From Aurantiacibacter marinus (GTDB lineage Bacteria > Pseudomonadota > Alphaproteobacteria > Sphingomonadales > Sphingomonadaceae): a stretch of 64,000 nt of DNA. This document shows, piece after piece, positions 8,593 through 18,706 of this stretch (positions are counted from its first letter, which is position 1; each line of letters opens with the position of its first letter). The position numbers were made by a program, and so were the translations under genes. The notes beneath the pieces are model-generated. The model was not told the origin of the DNA and searched no databases. It saw only the letters and a list, made by a program, of their open reading frames with translations. The DNA lies in assembly GCF_001021555.1 (NCBI RefSeq), contig NZ_LDCP01000001.1, forward strand, positions 930,001 through 994,000, read 5' to 3'.

Positions 8593-8898
8593 GCGGCGCA
8601 TGATTGGCCTCTGCTACCGGGGCCGATAGAAGCATCGTCTGCCGCCTCGGACTCCGGAAAAATTGTGCCGGATTGAGCGGGTGATTCGTGCTGATTCGCG
8701 CGAGCTATCTGACCCATTTTGCGATTCTGGAAGGGTTGCGCAACTGCGCCAGGTTGATTGATTGTTGTTATATGTGGCCAAAATCTGCCCTTTTCTGACA
8801 AAGTAACATCAAAAACAATCATCAGAACGACAAATTATATTGACCATGTGATCACTTGGTATCAATTCCTATGCCAATAAAAGGTCTGGGAGAGTCTC
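8593..8898. other. Intergenic region upstream of second receptor
   Basis: About 300 bp without a convincing gene. It contains an ATTGGCC...GGCCGAT inverted repeat just after the MetE-like stop (possible terminator, no U run) and turns AT-rich from about 8755 towards the receptor promoter, with an imperfect palindrome at 8843-8860. Confidence 0.6.
8843..8860. promoter_or_regulatory. Candidate operator palindrome
   Basis: ACCATGTGATCACTTGGT is an 18-bp inverted repeat with 16 of 18 positions symmetric, centred on TGATCA in the AT-rich leader 39 bp before the receptor start. No regulator gene is adjacent, so the binder is unknown. Confidence 0.4.
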
Positions 8899-11800
8899 AT
8901 GAAATATAATTACGCGCGTTCCTTTTCTTCATTGCTCATGGCCGGTGTCGCGGCCTCTACTTTGTGCATGCCTTTGCACGCGCTGGCGCAAGACCAGCAG
9001 AATGCCGAAGAAGCGTCACGCCAGCCGCAGGCTGCCGGCCAGCAGACTGCTCCGCCGGTCACTGTCGCATCGCCCCCGGCCGCAGAAGATCAGATCGTGG
9101 TGACCGGGATACGCGCAAGTCTGGAGGATGCTCTTGATATCCGCCGCAATGCCGATGTGATCCTCGATGGTATTTCCAGCGATGATATCGGTTCCACTCC
9201 CGATCTTAACCTGGGTGAAGCGCTTGCGCGAATTCCCGGCGTGCAGATCAACCGTGAAGCTGGCCGCCGCGACGCCACCATCTCGGTACGCGGCCTGCCA
9301 GGGCGCTTCACAAAGACCACGATCATGGGGCAGACAATTGCTTCTACCACCCGTGGCAACAATACCGGCAATCCTTTTGGCATTTTCGAAAGCGCGATCT
9401 TCAATGGCGCGAATGTCATCAAGTCTTTCACCGCTGACACGCCATCTGGCGGTCTGGCGGCGCAGGTGGATCTTCGCCTGACCGGCGCGCTGGACCGGCG
9501 CGATGGCTTCGTTGCCCGCGCGGAATTGGGCTATGAGGAGACCACGCAGGACTGGAATCCGGCATTCTTCGTTTCCGGCGCGGAGCACCTTTCCGATCGT
9601 TTCGCATTATACGGCGCAGTAGCCTATTCCGCGCAGAGCTTCCGCCGCGATACCTTTCGGGTGAACGCCTACAACGCATTCGGCCAAGCTCAGATTGACG
9701 GGATTGCTGCAGGTACTTCACCGTCTGGCATCGGGGAAACAGTCGGCCTTGTTGCCAACCCGGCTTTCGATATTTCCGCAGTCGGCGCAAACGGCCTGGA
9801 TAATGCGGTTATTTTCCCGCGCGAAATACGTCAATTTGTGGAAACCAGCGATGGCTCCCGCGTATCTGCCTCTGCGGGAATGGGCTATGAAGTTTCGGAC
9901 AATCTGAGCCTGCGCGTGGACGGGATTTTCACCCGCCGCGATTTCAACGCTGCAAATCAGGACATCTTCCTTGTCAACCCGAACCCGGCCAATGCGATCA
10001 TTTCGCCATTGTCCAACCCGCTTTCAGTCGGTGTCGTTGATTATAATGACGACGGCATCGAGGAGAACGTGTTTCTCGTATCGCGCATCTTGGCCAGTGA
10101 CCAGACGACGGCTATCGGTAATCGCAACTTCCCATCGTTCGATCAGTCATGGGCAATCTACCCGCAGCTCAATTTCGAAAACGATCAATGGCGGATCGAT
10201 GTTATCGGTACCTATTCGGAAGCCGAAAGCTTTGCCCGCCTGAACCAGTATGACGTACGCGTGCGTGAACGCGGCGGACGGCGTGACAACAATTTTGACG
10301 GGATCGACGATCTTGGGACCGGCCAGACGGCGATCTTTGATACCGGCGCAGGCAATCTTGATCAGATATTCATCCGTAATTTCGTCCCCGCTTCGCTCCT
10401 GACGGTTACTCCGGGGACCGGGCAGAACTGGTCGCTCGAAAGCAGCACCATCGGTGCCCGCTTCAACGTCCCCACGGTTTCTCCCAGTGGTTCTACGTTC
10501 AATTCGCCGGTGTCTTTCCTGATTGCCGGTTTCACCGACGAAGTAGCCCGCGATGTCACTTCGATTGATTTCGATGTCGCGCGCAAATTCGAAGGCAGTG
10601 TGATCACAGAAGTGGCAGTCGGCGGCTTCTACTCTCGGGAAAACGCGCTGCGTACGCGAGTGGAAAACGGCGTCCTTGGGGCCGATTTCACTGCTCTGAC
10701 TGATGATGTTTTCCGCTTGAATGATGGCGTATCGCGCGGCGGAGAATATCTGGGCGGCTCTATTCCGGGCGCCGAACTGGAGAATTTCCTCTCTCTGGAT
10801 ATTCCGCTGGTGGAAGGGGCCTTGCTGCCTATCACCAACACGCCGATTACCGGCATCACGGCCAATTTCAACGCCGCCAACTTGCGCAGCTTCTTCCCCG
10901 AATTGACAAATGCCAGCGCCCAATCGGTCACTTACGAGGAAATGTTGGCCGCGCTTCCCGCCAATCCGGGCACGGGATATTCCCAGCGTCTTCCGCAACG
11001 CCGCGTGATCGACGACAATTACGCCACCGCACGCGAGACGGTGGAAGCCTATGCGATGCTGAAGTTCGACGTTTCGGAAGTTTCCGATTTCGGTCTGCGC
11101 GGCAATATCGGCGGACGTTACGTACGTACTGATCTGTCCGGTAGTCTCGAGCCTATCTCGACCGAGTTCTACGATAATCTGGCGGCCATCCGGGCTGCCA
11201 ATGGCGGCGCTCCGCTGGAATTCCGCTCCGGTGCGTTCACCCAGTTTCCCCTGGAAAACAATACTTTCGAACGTTTCCTGCCATCGGTGAACCTGATTTA
11301 CGAAATCACCCCGAACCTTGTTCTGCGGGCGGCCTACTATCAGACATTCGAAGCATTCGATCTTGCAGAATTTTCGCCTTCGCCGACAATCATTGTCGAT
11401 AACGAGCCTGGCGGTGATCCCGATGATCCGGCAGCGCCGATTAACCTTGGCAGTGATGGCAATCCGATCCCTTCGACCGTGGTCGATGTCAGCGGGCTGG
11501 ACATCAGCCCCCGCCGCTCCAACGCGTTCGATCTGGGCCTAAGCTGGTACAACCGCCCCGGTAGCGTGGTCTCGGTCGGCTTCTTCCGCAAATCGCTGAT
11601 CAATGACATCACCCGCTTCCGCGGCTTCTGTCCGAATGGTGAAACGCTGTCTTTCGAAGGCCGCACTTTCACCGATCTGCGCACGTCGCTGTCCGGCCCC
11701 AATGCCAACCAGTGTGTCTTCACCAATGATCTGGGTGACGAACAGCGGGTGCGGATCAATGTCAGCCAGAACAACCCGGATACGATCAATGTGACCGGCT

Positions 11801-12234
11801 TCGAGGCACAGATCCAGCAACGGCTGGATTTCCTGCCGGGACCGTTGGAGAACACTGGCTTTGTGGTCAACTATACCCGCGTGCGTTCAGGCGGGGCCAA
11901 CGATGTGCAGCTGTTCAACGTGGCCGAGGATACCTTCAACATCATCGGTTACTACGAGGACGATCTGTTCCAGGCGCGTCTTGCCTATAACAACCAATCT
12001 GAAATCCAGCGCGAAGGCAGCGGTTCTTTCACCGGTGGTTCGACCTTGATTGCCCCGCGCGATCAGCTCGATTTCAGTGGTGCGATCAAGCCTGCGCGCA
12101 ATTTCGAACTGCGGTTTGAGGTGTTCAACATCACCAATTCGTCGCGCCGCGAATATGTCGGCTTTGAAGAGCTGCTGCGCGTTTATGAATATGATGGCCG
12201 GACCTATTCGATGTCCGCCACCTATCGCTTCTAA
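8899..12234 (+). CDS. Large TonB-dependent receptor (Caulobacter/sphingomonad type)
   Basis: An 1111-residue receptor, longer than the usual 700-900. A signal peptide (residues 1-31) ends at H-A-L-A-Q. A Q/A/P-rich linker, TonB box Q-I-V-V-T-G-I-R-A-S-L, and a plug with R-I-P-G-V-Q-I-N-R-E-A-G-R-R and S-V-R-G-L follow. The barrel ends Y-S-M-S-A-T-Y-R-F. The G-I-R-A-S-L-x-x-A-x-x-x-R opening is the class seen in Caulobacter and sphingomonads for plant-polymer oligosaccharides and other bulky nutrients. It appears monocistronic, with a terminator right after the stop. Nothing adjacent names the ligand. Confidence 0.92.
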   Translation: MKYNYARSFSSLLMAGVAASTLCMPLHALAQDQQNAEEASRQPQAAGQQTAPPVTVASPPAAEDQIVVTGIRASLEDALDIRRNADVILDGISSDDIGSTPDLNLGEALARIPGVQINREAGRRDATISVRGLPGRFTKTTIMGQTIASTTRGNNTGNPFGIFESAIFNGANVIKSFTADTPSGGLAAQVDLRLTGALDRRDGFVARAELGYEETTQDWNPAFFVSGAEHLSDRFALYGAVAYSAQSFRRDTFRVNAYNAFGQAQIDGIAAGTSPSGIGETVGLVANPAFDISAVGANGLDNAVIFPREIRQFVETSDGSRVSASAGMGYEVSDNLSLRVDGIFTRRDFNAANQDIFLVNPNPANAIISPLSNPLSVGVVDYNDDGIEENVFLVSRILASDQTTAIGNRNFPSFDQSWAIYPQLNFENDQWRIDVIGTYSEAESFARLNQYDVRVRERGGRRDNNFDGIDDLGTGQTAIFDTGAGNLDQIFIRNFVPASLLTVTPGTGQNWSLESSTIGARFNVPTVSPSGSTFNSPVSFLIAGFTDEVARDVTSIDFDVARKFEGSVITEVAVGGFYSRENALRTRVENGVLGADFTALTDDVFRLNDGVSRGGEYLGGSIPGAELENFLSLDIPLVEGALLPITNTPITGITANFNAANLRSFFPELTNASAQSVTYEEMLAALPANPGTGYSQRLPQRRVIDDNYATARETVEAYAMLKFDVSEVSDFGLRGNIGGRYVRTDLSGSLEPISTEFYDNLAAIRAANGGAPLEFRSGAFTQFPLENNTFERFLPSVNLIYEITPNLVLRAAYYQTFEAFDLAEFSPSPTIIVDNEPGGDPDDPAAPINLGSDGNPIPSTVVDVSGLDISPRRSNAFDLGLSWYNRPGSVVSVGFFRKSLINDITRFRGFCPNGETLSFEGRTFTDLRTSLSGPNANQCVFTNDLGDEQRVRINVSQNNPDTINVTGFEAQIQQRLDFLPGPLENTGFVVNYTRVRSGGANDVQLFNVAEDTFNIIGYYEDDLFQARLAYNNQSEIQREGSGSFTGGSTLIAPRDQLDFSGAIKPARNFELRFEVFNITNSSRREYVGFEELLRVYEYDGRTYSMSATYRF

Positions 12235-12256
12235 TATACCGTAAATCTCCCCTGGG

Positions 12257-12291
12257 GGCTGGCTCGCCTTGCGCGCGTCAGCCTCTTTTTT
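12257..12291 (+). terminator. Rho-independent terminator after large receptor gene
   Basis: A GC-rich imperfect hairpin, GGCTGGCTCGC paired with GCGCGTCAGCC, is followed directly by a T6 run at 12286-12291, 22 nt after the receptor stop codon. Confidence 0.7.
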
Positions 12292-12388
12292 CACGTTGCA
12301 GGCCGGAAAATGTCGGCCGCGGGAAAGGGATCAGAACCGCTTTGGCAGAGCCGTTGGTTGCGCCCGCTTCGATGATACGGAGATAAGT

Positions 12389-13615
12389 CTACAGGCCTTC
12401 GCCCAGCTTTCTATCAAGGGGCGATGGAACCGGCGTGGTCCGGGGAAAGCTACGGAAGGTCTGCTGTTCGGCACTTGGGACAGGTTTGCTGGTGGCCATC
12501 CTCCAAATTCCGAATATCGCGCCTGCAAGCGCCACTACAGCAATGGAAGCAAACAGCCCTGAAGGCCCGAAGATCGACATTGCGGCAGAACCGATTTGCG
12601 GCCCGGCGACTGCACCGGCGGAATAGACAAGAACCAGACCGCTACTGGCGCCCACTCGCTCGCTCTCGTTCAGGTGATCGTTGGAATGGGCCACGCAAAG
12701 CGGGTAAAGCGCGAACACGAAGCCGCCGAAAAGTGCGCCACATACAAAGATTGCTGCGGGCACCGCCAACACAGAAAGCACAAGACTGAGCGCCGCGGAT
12801 ACCGCCATGCAAATGATGATGATGCGGCGCCGGTCAAATCGATCGGAAAGGCGACCAAGCGGATATTGCAGGATCACGCCGCCCGAAATCACACAGGAAG
12901 TGAACAAGGCAATTTGCGATAGCGGCAAACCAATCCGCTGAACAAAAACTGCGCCAAGCCCGTAGAACGCGCCGAGCATTATTCCCGTCACCAGCGTTCC
13001 GATGATACCAAGCGGAGACGCGGTATAGAGGCGCCCAAGAGAGAATGGTTCCACCTTTTCGAGAATTGGCTGCTCGATTTGTGTCAGCACTACCGGCAAG
13101 ACCGCAAGCGACAGCAGAATGGAGGACAGCATAAACGGCAATGCCGGAGCATTATCGCCCAGATTGAGCAGAAATTGTCCGACTGCCTGGCCCGCATATA
13201 ACGCGATCATATAGGCAGCAAGAATTGTGCTTCTGTTGGCGGGCTTTGCCAGCCTGTTCAGCCAGCTTTCAAGACATACAAAAACCCCGCTCATCGCAAA
13301 TCCGTCAATGAAACGCAGCCCCGTCCAAACGGCGGGCACGTCAACAATGGCATAGGTCAGGCTTGTTGCTGAATAGATCGACACAAATGCAGCGAAAGCG
13401 CGGATATGGCCGATGCGGGCGATCAGTGGTGTAACCCGCATTGCTCCGAGAGCCAGACCGCCGAAATAGGCGGTGGCGGCAAGCCCGATGACAAGGGAGC
13501 CTGCGCCATCCTGTTCCAGCCGAACGGCGATCAGTGTCGATAGGAACCCGCTTCCGGCCATCAAGACGAATATGGCGAGCAGCAAAGTCCGCACGGAATT
13601 AAGAGAGCCGATCAT
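12389..13615 (-). CDS. MFS transporter (YcaD/CynX-like)
   Basis: A 408-residue membrane protein with about twelve hydrophobic segments and the MFS loop-8-9 motif G-R-L-S-D-R-F-D-R-R near residue 255. It has no signal peptide. The opening S-V-R-T-L-L-L-A-I-F-V-L-M-A-G-S-G resembles the YcaD-like branch, whose substrates are mostly undefined. It lies 33 nt downstream of the TPR-sulfotransferase gene on the same strand, giving a likely receptor/sulfotransferase/MFS operon. Import of the receptor's ligand across the inner membrane is the simplest role. Confidence 0.82.
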   Translation of the reverse strand: MIGSLNSVRTLLLAIFVLMAGSGFLSTLIAVRLEQDGAGSLVIGLAATAYFGGLALGAMRVTPLIARIGHIRAFAAFVSIYSATSLTYAIVDVPAVWTGLRFIDGFAMSGVFVCLESWLNRLAKPANRSTILAAYMIALYAGQAVGQFLLNLGDNAPALPFMLSSILLSLAVLPVVLTQIEQPILEKVEPFSLGRLYTASPLGIIGTLVTGIMLGAFYGLGAVFVQRIGLPLSQIALFTSCVISGGVILQYPLGRLSDRFDRRRIIIICMAVSAALSLVLSVLAVPAAIFVCGALFGGFVFALYPLCVAHSNDHLNESERVGASSGLVLVYSAGAVAGPQIGSAAMSIFGPSGLFASIAVVALAGAIFGIWRMATSKPVPSAEQQTFRSFPRTTPVPSPLDRKLGEGL

Positions 13616-13647
13616 CTAGCGGCCATAATCCGGGTTTCGACCCGAAG

Positions 13648-15600
13648 CTAGGACAACTCGTCCAGCGCTTCATGCAAGTCACCAAGCCATGGATCGAATG
13701 GCTTCCACGCACCTTGGCCGCTGCGATTGATGGGTTTGCGGACTTGCTCGCTGCTGGCAGTGCGTACTGCGCGATCTGTCTGATGGAAATTCACGCAGGC
13801 TTCTTCGAACGGCAAGCCGCAATGGTCCAGCAGACGGCGGATCTGGCCTTCGGGATCATCCAGCACATCTTCGTGCTGAACACGCAATATCTTGCCCGGC
13901 AGCACCGCGTCCCAATGGTCCATAAGCTTGACATAATCAGCATAGTACCGGCCCACTTCGTGGAGGCCGTAGGTAAATTCCTGCCCTTCCGCGAACAGCT
14001 GTTTGAAGCCGGAGAAGCAGCAGTCCATCGGCGCGCGGCGCGCATCGATGATGGTGGCATTCGGCAAGATCAGATGGATCAGGCCGATATGGCGGAAATT
14101 GTTCGGCATCTTGTCGATAAAAAACGCACCGCCCTGCCGATGGACCTGTGTGTTCGCGATATAGTGGTGGCCGAAGCCGGTCAGCTGCTCGCCCGTCAGA
14201 TCATGCAGCACCTGCGGGTAAAGCGATTGCCCTGCCTTACGGCCGCGAAGGCGATGGGCCAGCGCCAGGATATCGGGCAGCTCCATCGTGCCATCGACCT
14301 GGCTATGACTGGCAAGGATTTGCTCCAGCAAAGTTGATCCGGCACGCGGCAGGCCAAGGATGAAGATCGGATCCCGCGCGCCGTGACCAGCGCTTTCATG
14401 CTTGGCGAAAAGATCAGGCGTGCAGACCTCGCGCTGCTTCGCCAGCTCCTCGCTCATGCGGCCTGCATCATAGCGGGTCTGCGCGCGTTTCAGCGCATTG
14501 CCGGCGTCGTAATAGCCAAAGCTCGCTTCATATTGCTGGCGGTCTTCGTGCGCCTTGCCGAGCGCAAAAGAGATGTGAACGCGGTCCATAAACGCCAGTT
14601 CGGGACGCGCAGCCTGCGCTTCCATCGCGGCGATCTCTTCATCCGAAAAACGATAGGTCTTGAGGTTCGCCAGCGCATACCATGCATCGCCGTGATCGGG
14701 CTTTGCAGCAAAGGCTGCGCGGTAGCTTGCTACCGCATCATCGCTGCGGCCAGTTGTCTTCAGCGCATGACCCCGGCTGGTGAGCGTGGCCGGATCAGAA
14801 GGGAGCTTTTCCAGCACCTGATCGAACAACGCAAAGGCGCGATCAAAATCGCCGGTTTGCATGCTTTCGATGGCGAGGTGAGACTGGAACAGCGGGCTGT
14901 CCGGGTCTGCCTGATACAGCGCTTCCGCCTCTTCGCGGGCCTTGGCGAATTTTTGCCGCCGCCGCAGCGCGTCCATGTAATCGAGCCGGACTTGAATGTT
15001 ATCCGGTTCAAACACGGCCGCGCTTTCAAGCAGGAATTCGGCATCATCCAGAATGCCCAGCTTGATGCCGATCTGCGCCAGCAGCCGCATGCCTTCAACC
15101 GACTTCGGGTTGGTGCGCAGGAAGTGGCGGCAGATTTCCTCGGCCCGCAGCAGGCGGCCTTCGTGCAGATGGTTGGTAACAGCGACCAATTCGCGTGGCA
15201 GAGCGGCAATCCGGTCCGCCTGAGCCTTTGCGGCAATTGCCGCTGGCCCGGATTGCAATTCCGCCAAAGCGGTCCAGCTGGCGAGCAAGGCAGGGTTGAA
15301 CCGCGTTGCCCGCTGAAATGCTGCAATGGCAATTGGCGCATCGCCCCTTGCGCTGGCGAGATGCCCTGCCTCCTGCCACGCACGGCCATATTCGGGCATG
15401 GCTGCATGCAGCCGCGCCAATGCGCCTTCCGCCTTGGCAAACTGGCCGAGATAACGCTGCGCGACCGCTGCCATATACAGCGCTTCACCATCATCCGGGG
15501 CATCCGCCAGAATCGCATCGACCTGCGCCAGGCCGCCAGCAAAATCGCCCGCCTGAAGCGCTATTTGCGCCGCCGCCAATTGGTCGTCCCGTGTCGCCAT
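13648..15600 (-). CDS. TPR-repeat sulfotransferase
   Basis: A 650-residue protein. Residues about 1-370 are degenerate tetratricopeptide repeats (for example A-L-Y-M-A-A-V-A-Q-R-Y-L-G-Q-F-A-K-A-E-G and D-A-W-Y-A-L-A-N-L-K-T-Y). Residues about 410-640 are a sulfotransferase domain whose PAPS 5'-phosphosulfate loop reads F-I-L-G-L-P-R-A-G-S-T-L-L-E-Q-I-L. Members transfer sulfate from PAPS, but most bacterial TPR-sulfotransferases have no known acceptor. It follows a TBDR gene by 82 bp on the same strand, a recurring pairing in sphingomonads and Caulobacter. It may modify the receptor or its ligand; this is a guess. Confidence 0.88.
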   Translation of the reverse strand: MATRDDQLAAAQIALQAGDFAGGLAQVDAILADAPDDGEALYMAAVAQRYLGQFAKAEGALARLHAAMPEYGRAWQEAGHLASARGDAPIAIAAFQRATRFNPALLASWTALAELQSGPAAIAAKAQADRIAALPRELVAVTNHLHEGRLLRAEEICRHFLRTNPKSVEGMRLLAQIGIKLGILDDAEFLLESAAVFEPDNIQVRLDYMDALRRRQKFAKAREEAEALYQADPDSPLFQSHLAIESMQTGDFDRAFALFDQVLEKLPSDPATLTSRGHALKTTGRSDDAVASYRAAFAAKPDHGDAWYALANLKTYRFSDEEIAAMEAQAARPELAFMDRVHISFALGKAHEDRQQYEASFGYYDAGNALKRAQTRYDAGRMSEELAKQREVCTPDLFAKHESAGHGARDPIFILGLPRAGSTLLEQILASHSQVDGTMELPDILALAHRLRGRKAGQSLYPQVLHDLTGEQLTGFGHHYIANTQVHRQGGAFFIDKMPNNFRHIGLIHLILPNATIIDARRAPMDCCFSGFKQLFAEGQEFTYGLHEVGRYYADYVKLMDHWDAVLPGKILRVQHEDVLDDPEGQIRRLLDHCGLPFEEACVNFHQTDRAVRTASSEQVRKPINRSGQGAWKPFDPWLGDLHEALDELS

Positions 15601-15682
15601 CGTCTGCCTTTACCAATAGAAAACGGCGGAAGCGAACATATGGTTCACTCCCGCCGCCTGCTGTTTCACATCTGCCTGCGAC

Positions 15683-18337
15683 TTAGTAGTCGTAGGATAC
15701 CCGGAAGCCCACGGTCATCGGACGGTTCACGGAAATCCGTGGACGGTCGTTGACGTAGTTGCCGGAAATCTGCGCGCGCTCGTTGAACAGGTTTTCGCCG
15801 AACACTTCGAAACGCCATTCGTTGGCCACCACACCGGCGGACAGATCGACTACGGTATAGCTGTCGAGTTCAAGCTTGTTGATCTCGATAATGTCGGTGA
15901 ACTTCGATGCCGAGTAGGTGAACTGCGGCATGATGAACGCTTCGAGGTCGTTCGACAGGTCCCATTCGTAACGCGCCCGGATGTTGCCCTGGAATTCCGG
16001 AGCAAAGGCCAGCGGCTCGCCAACCAGCACATCCGTTGTCGGGGTCAGAACCTCTGTGATTTTCGTGTCGAGGATCGACACGGCACCGGCAATGGTCAGG
16101 CCCGGAACGGCATAAGGCGCGATGGTGAAGTCAGCTTCCAAACCGTAAATCTCTGCATTGGCCGCATTGTCCGAGAAGAACAGATTGGTGATGCTGGGAT
16201 CGAAGATGGTGGTCTGCAAACGGCTGATGTCCACGTAGAACGCACTGCCGTTGAAACGCAGCTGGCCGTCAACCAGATCAAGCTTCCAACCGAATTCGTA
16301 ATTCTGCACTTCATCGGTATCGAGCTCGAACGGAACGGTGAAGCCCGCGCCATTGGTTGAGCCACCCGGACGGTTCAGCAAGCCAGGGCGGAAGCCTTCC
16401 GAATAAGTCGCGTAGAACAGCGTATCAGGCGTTGGAGTCAGCGTGACCGTCCCCTTGAAGATCGTGCCCGAAGCTGCGGCCACATCAGGTGCGCGCACAG
16501 CGTTGAAAACCTGCTGTGCCTGCGTTGCGGAAAGGCCCGCGTTCTGAATGTCCTGCAGACTGTCGTTCAGATCAAACGTCTGACGCAGGGCCGCATTGCA
16601 TGATCCGATGAAGGTGTACACGCCGTCTCCATCATACAAATCGTTGATATCGGTGCCGAAGGCGTTGGCATCCTGCGCCGCGCCGGAGTTACAGAAAGAG
16701 CCGTTGGCGCTGCCTTCAAAATCCACTTCGATATCGTAATACCGCGCGCCGCCGGTAATGGTCAGCAGCTCCGGAATGATATCAAAGCTGACTTCACCGA
16801 AGAAACCAAGCTGCTGATCGGTCCGGCGAATATCGTTGCGGAAGATCGTTTCAGCCGGGAAGGGGCCGGGCTGCGTGGTGAAGCCGTCCTGCGGGAAGTT
16901 CGGGGCAAAAGCACCGAATGGCTGCGCGAGGACATTACCTGGATAGGCAAAGTCATTGCGCTCTTCCAATTGAAGGTCGGAATAAAAGCCGCCGGCCTGT
17001 GCACGCACCCGCCAGTCTGCCGGTGTGGCGAAACGCAGTTCCTGCGTGAACACGGTCGTGTCCGAAGCAGACGTAACATACAGGTTTGGCGCCTGGCACG
17101 TGCCGCTGGGATCATTGCCTGCACCCGGATAGCTGACGCTGCCGTCACAGATGTAATATGGCAGATACTGGCCGACGAAGAGATAGTCGGTGTAATCGAC
17201 CCGCTGGTTTGTCTCGCGGTCGGTATAGGCACCGGTATAGACCACATCGAGCATCGCAAGGCGGCCTTCAACCGTCCAGCTGGTGTTCGAAAAATTGTCT
17301 TCCAGACGATCTTCTTCAAAACGCTGCACGTCCAACGCATCAAGGCCGCCGGGCAGTTCTGGATCAGCGAAGAATACGCCGTCTGCTTCAACACTCTGGC
17401 GAGTGTGGGCGACGGTGAAAGTCCAATCCGGAGTGATTTCCCAAAGCGCCGAGGCGCGGAAACCCGAATACTGCGTATCGTTGAAGTTTTCCTGCACGAT
17501 GCCGGCATTGTCGGCATCGAGGAATGTCACATTGCTTAGATCGGCGCCGGCCTGAAAGCCGCCGCGCAGCGGACTGACAGCCACGCCGTTGGAACGCACG
17601 GTTCCGGCGGAGCGGAAGCGCGCGCTTTCCGAAGCGTTGCGGGTTCCAGCCACGTTGTCGATATAGCCGCCCTGATGGTCAAGATACACCACGCCGCGCA
17701 CAGCCAAGCTGTCCGTCACCGGCAGGTTCAGCATCATTTCGGCATTGTAGCTCGTCTCGCCGCCCTTGGTGAAGGAGACGCCAGCAGACGCGCCAGCATC
17801 GAAACCGGCAAGGCTTGGCTTGTTGGTGATAAGGCGCACGACGCCTGCCTGCGAACTGGCACCGAACAGCGTGCCTTGCGGGCCCGACAGAACTTCGATG
17901 CGCGACAGATCGGCGGCGTACACGTCAAGATTACGGCCCGGCTGCGCCAACGGCTGTTCGTCAAGATACAGCGCCACGTTGGGAGCGAGACCGGCGACGC
18001 CAGCCGTTGTCAGGTTCGGCGTGGTGGAGGCAAGACCGCGAATGTAGATCGTGGACTGGCCGGGGCCGCTGCCGCCCGCGGTAACGCTGGGAAGCTGATC
18101 GAGGTAATCGTCAAAAGTGGCAATCGCGAGTTCTTGCAGACCTTCTTCGCCAAGCGCCTGCACGCTGATCGGCACATCCTGCAAATCTTCTTCGCGTTTC
18201 TGCGCGGTAACAACGATAGTTCCAACGCCGCCAGTACGTTCCTGCGCGGCCGGAACTTCGGCGTCTTGCGCCAAGGCCGGCGAAGCGATTGCGATGGCCA
18301 ACGCGCCGAATGACGCGCCGCTGGTAAATTTCAACAT
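15683..18337 (-). CDS. TonB-dependent receptor (sulfotransferase operon)
   Basis: An 884-residue receptor with a signal peptide ending A-L-A-Q-D, TonB box T-I-V-V-T-A-Q-K-R-E-E, a plug with V-P-I-S-V-Q-A-L and L-S-G-P-Q-G-T-L-F-G-A-S-S, and a barrel ending F-R-V-S-Y-D-Y. The A-Q-K-R-E-E-x-L-Q-D-V-P opening is typical of the largest sphingomonad receptor group (siderophores, aromatics, other small ligands). AAGGGA lies 9 nt before the ATG. It is first in a probable operon with the TPR-sulfotransferase and MFS genes, and its promoter lies in the AT-rich gap upstream. Confidence 0.92.
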   Translation of the reverse strand: MLKFTSGASFGALAIAIASPALAQDAEVPAAQERTGGVGTIVVTAQKREEDLQDVPISVQALGEEGLQELAIATFDDYLDQLPSVTAGGSGPGQSTIYIRGLASTTPNLTTAGVAGLAPNVALYLDEQPLAQPGRNLDVYAADLSRIEVLSGPQGTLFGASSQAGVVRLITNKPSLAGFDAGASAGVSFTKGGETSYNAEMMLNLPVTDSLAVRGVVYLDHQGGYIDNVAGTRNASESARFRSAGTVRSNGVAVSPLRGGFQAGADLSNVTFLDADNAGIVQENFNDTQYSGFRASALWEITPDWTFTVAHTRQSVEADGVFFADPELPGGLDALDVQRFEEDRLEDNFSNTSWTVEGRLAMLDVVYTGAYTDRETNQRVDYTDYLFVGQYLPYYICDGSVSYPGAGNDPSGTCQAPNLYVTSASDTTVFTQELRFATPADWRVRAQAGGFYSDLQLEERNDFAYPGNVLAQPFGAFAPNFPQDGFTTQPGPFPAETIFRNDIRRTDQQLGFFGEVSFDIIPELLTITGGARYYDIEVDFEGSANGSFCNSGAAQDANAFGTDINDLYDGDGVYTFIGSCNAALRQTFDLNDSLQDIQNAGLSATQAQQVFNAVRAPDVAAASGTIFKGTVTLTPTPDTLFYATYSEGFRPGLLNRPGGSTNGAGFTVPFELDTDEVQNYEFGWKLDLVDGQLRFNGSAFYVDISRLQTTIFDPSITNLFFSDNAANAEIYGLEADFTIAPYAVPGLTIAGAVSILDTKITEVLTPTTDVLVGEPLAFAPEFQGNIRARYEWDLSNDLEAFIMPQFTYSASKFTDIIEINKLELDSYTVVDLSAGVVANEWRFEVFGENLFNERAQISGNYVNDRPRISVNRPMTVGFRVSYDY

Positions 18338-18706
18338 GTAAGAAGTCCCTTGAGGTCACAATTCAGTGATCACGCCGCAAAACTGCGAAAACGAACGCGA
18401 TCTTGATCTGGAAACGGCGAAGAGAATATCCGCCCGTGACGCGTTAGATAGTGAGGACTGCGCAAGGACTCCACAGTCTGCGGCCACATTTCGAGACTGT
18501 TTTTATGTATGTTGTATAATAACAACAATGTAAATAAAAGATGAGAATATATATAATATTGATTTTTTCACTCATACTATATGAAGAAGTTAAAGATTGT
18601 ATTCTATTTTTATTCCGGTTTATTGGAGAATAAATGCAGTATAATTTAAGTGGTAAATATTCTATATTCTATTTCATTCTGATAATGAGTTTTATTACTT
18701 CTAATT
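18338..18706. other. AT-rich intergenic region between BCCT and receptor genes
   Basis: About 370 bp without a gene. From about 18490 to 18715 the sequence is strikingly AT-rich, with long runs of A/T and little GC, unlike everything around it. A loose inverted repeat, TGTTGT...ACAACA, sits near 18512-18529. It probably holds the receptor operon promoter. The AT excess could also mark acquired DNA or a nucleoid-protein binding site. Confidence 0.6.

Noticed and set aside
14383-15753. 456-residue frame opposite the TPR-sulfotransferase
   Set aside because: No family motif or RBS; the minus-strand gene has clear TPR and PAPS motifs.
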